A stretch of 6,706 bases of DNA. It comes from an uncultured Clostridia bacterium. Its GTDB lineage: Bacteria > Bacillota > Clostridia > Christensenellales > UBA1242. The position numbers and the translations under genes were made by a program. The notes beneath the pieces were generated by a model. That model did no database searches. It was not told where the DNA came from and saw only the letters and a list, made by a program, of their open reading frames with translations. The stretch covers positions 1-6,706 of the forward strand of contig CAMEUD010000064.1 in NCBI GenBank assembly GCA_945937975.1. The letters are read 5' to 3'. Shown piece after piece: positions 5,774 through 6,706 of this stretch; position 1 is the first letter of the stretch; every line of letters starts with the position of its first letter.

Positions 5774-6706
5774 ATGAAAAAATTACACGAGATAATAGAG
5801 AGTTTTTGTGGGGACCCTGAAAAAGATTTCGCTTTGTTAGTAGATACATTAAATGAAGAACCACAAAACGAAGAAGAGTATTTTGACAAATTAGAGATGG
5901 CAAAATTGTTAAAAAAATTTTGTGAAGAAAATGTAGATATTTTTAAAGATTACAAAGAGTTATTAGTAAAAATTGATATTGAATTTTTTGAGTATTATGC
6001 AAAAAAATTTAATAGTTACATAAGCCAAAAAAAATACGAAATGGCACTTTTTTATGTAAATAAAGCATTGTGGTATTACGATTTACCACAAAACTTTATA
6101 TCTTTTGACTCAACATTTGATTTTTATGTATATTCAATGACTAATCCTGAATTTAAAGGTCCATTTATATCTAGTGGTGAAAGCATTATTTACTTAAATT
6201 ATTCAACCGTATGTTTGGGATTTGAAGATGTTGAAAAGGCGATAGAATGTATTAAGCATGCTATATATTGCTCACCAATGAACTTTGTTTATTACGAAAG
6301 GGCAATGTATATATTTGCAAAATATAATTATGTTGATGAGTTAAAAGAGTGCTTGGAAAATGCATATCAAGTTGCGAAAGATGATGCTGAATTTGGTATT
6401 TTGCAGTACTATTATGCAAAATATTTCTATTTAACAAAAAAGTATGTATTATCAAAGGTTTGTATTAATTTGGCAATGCAAAAAAACTTTAATCTTAACT
6501 ATAAAAAAGATATGATGGATATTATTAGCAATATTAATGAAACTAATATTATTACATTTGATTTTATGGGTGATTATTCTACAATATTAAAAGAAAATAA
6601 TGTCCCATTAAATAGAAATCCAAACTTATTTTTAAAAAGTATTGTTTTGTATGGTAAATGTTTAAAGAAAGAAATAAAAGACAAAGCATTGCAAGTTGAA
6701 GCCGAA
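5774..6706 (+). CDS. Tetratricopeptide-repeat (TPR) protein, 5' part, runs off the window
   Basis: From ATG 5774 the frame stays open for 311 codons to the window edge. An in-frame TAA at 5768-5770 rules out a longer N-terminus. No good Shine-Dalgarno sequence precedes the ATG, so the start is less sure than for its neighbours; the next in-frame Met is residue 42. There is no signal peptide, so the product is probably cytoplasmic. The middle is built of helical hairpins with TPR periodicity. Unit 137-170 is 34 residues and has A156, A163 and P168 at the canonical positions 20, 27 and 32. Unit 171-204 follows with A197 at position 27. A less regular unit lies at about 208-241, and a partial one at about 72-105 (A91, A98). 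TPR arrays bind other proteins or peptides. No catalytic domain is visible in this part, and the missing C-terminus could carry one. The function is unknown. Confidence 0.85.
   Translation, partial: MKKLHEIIESFCGDPEKDFALLVDTLNEEPQNEEEYFDKLEMAKLLKKFCEENVDIFKDYKELLVKIDIEFFEYYAKKFNSYISQKKYEMALFYVNKALWYYDLPQNFISFDSTFDFYVYSMTNPEFKGPFISSGESIIYLNYSTVCLGFEDVEKAIECIKHAIYCSPMNFVYYERAMYIFAKYNYVDELKECLENAYQVAKDDAEFGILQYYYAKYFYLTKKYVLSKVCINLAMQKNFNLNYKKDMMDIISNINETNIITFDFMGDYSTILKENNVPLNRNPNLFLKSIVLYGKCLKKEIKDKALQVEAE

Noticed and set aside
5662..5889. Minus-strand open frame of 75 codons across the start of the TPR gene.
   Set aside because: It overlaps the plus-strand frame that shows clear TPR periodicity, and has no start signals or recognisable product.

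Overview
The window is AT-rich, uses standard-code codons (TGG for Trp, TAA stops) and has strong GGAGG-type ribosome binding sites, sigma-A-type promoters and hairpin-plus-T-tract terminators. This points to a low-GC Gram-positive bacterium, most likely a member of the Clostridia or a related uncultured gut Firmicutes lineage; the lineage is an inference. All supported genes are on the + strand, and I found no RNA gene, CRISPR array, transposase or integrase.

Layout: (1) positions 1-636 hold the 3' part of an unrecognised, Asn/Ile/Lys-rich protein whose start lies outside the window. (2) 642-1765 is hflX, a ribosome-associated GTPase. It has a near-consensus promoter that overlaps a spurious upstream ATG, so the true start is 692 rather than 659. 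(3) 1873-2073 encodes a 66-residue cysteine/glycine-rich hydrophobic miniprotein with an internal duplication, closed by a strong terminator. No terminator is visible between hflX and this gene. (4) 2341-5604 encodes a 1087-residue surface protein with an N-terminal signal sequence, about nine divergent Ig-like modules and a C-terminal membrane anchor. It has its own promoter and terminator. (5) 5774 to the window end is the 5' part of a tetratricopeptide-repeat protein that runs off the right edge. It has no clear ribosome binding site but a clean 17-nt dyad upstream.

The genes look like separate transcription units (hflix plus perhaps the miniprotein, the surface protein, the TPR protein) rather than one pathway. 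I see no convincing multi-gene undescribed system. The parts most worth a second look are the duplicated Cys-rich miniprotein, the large Ig-array protein without a sortase motif, and the dyads in the promoters of hflX, the surface protein and the TPR gene.
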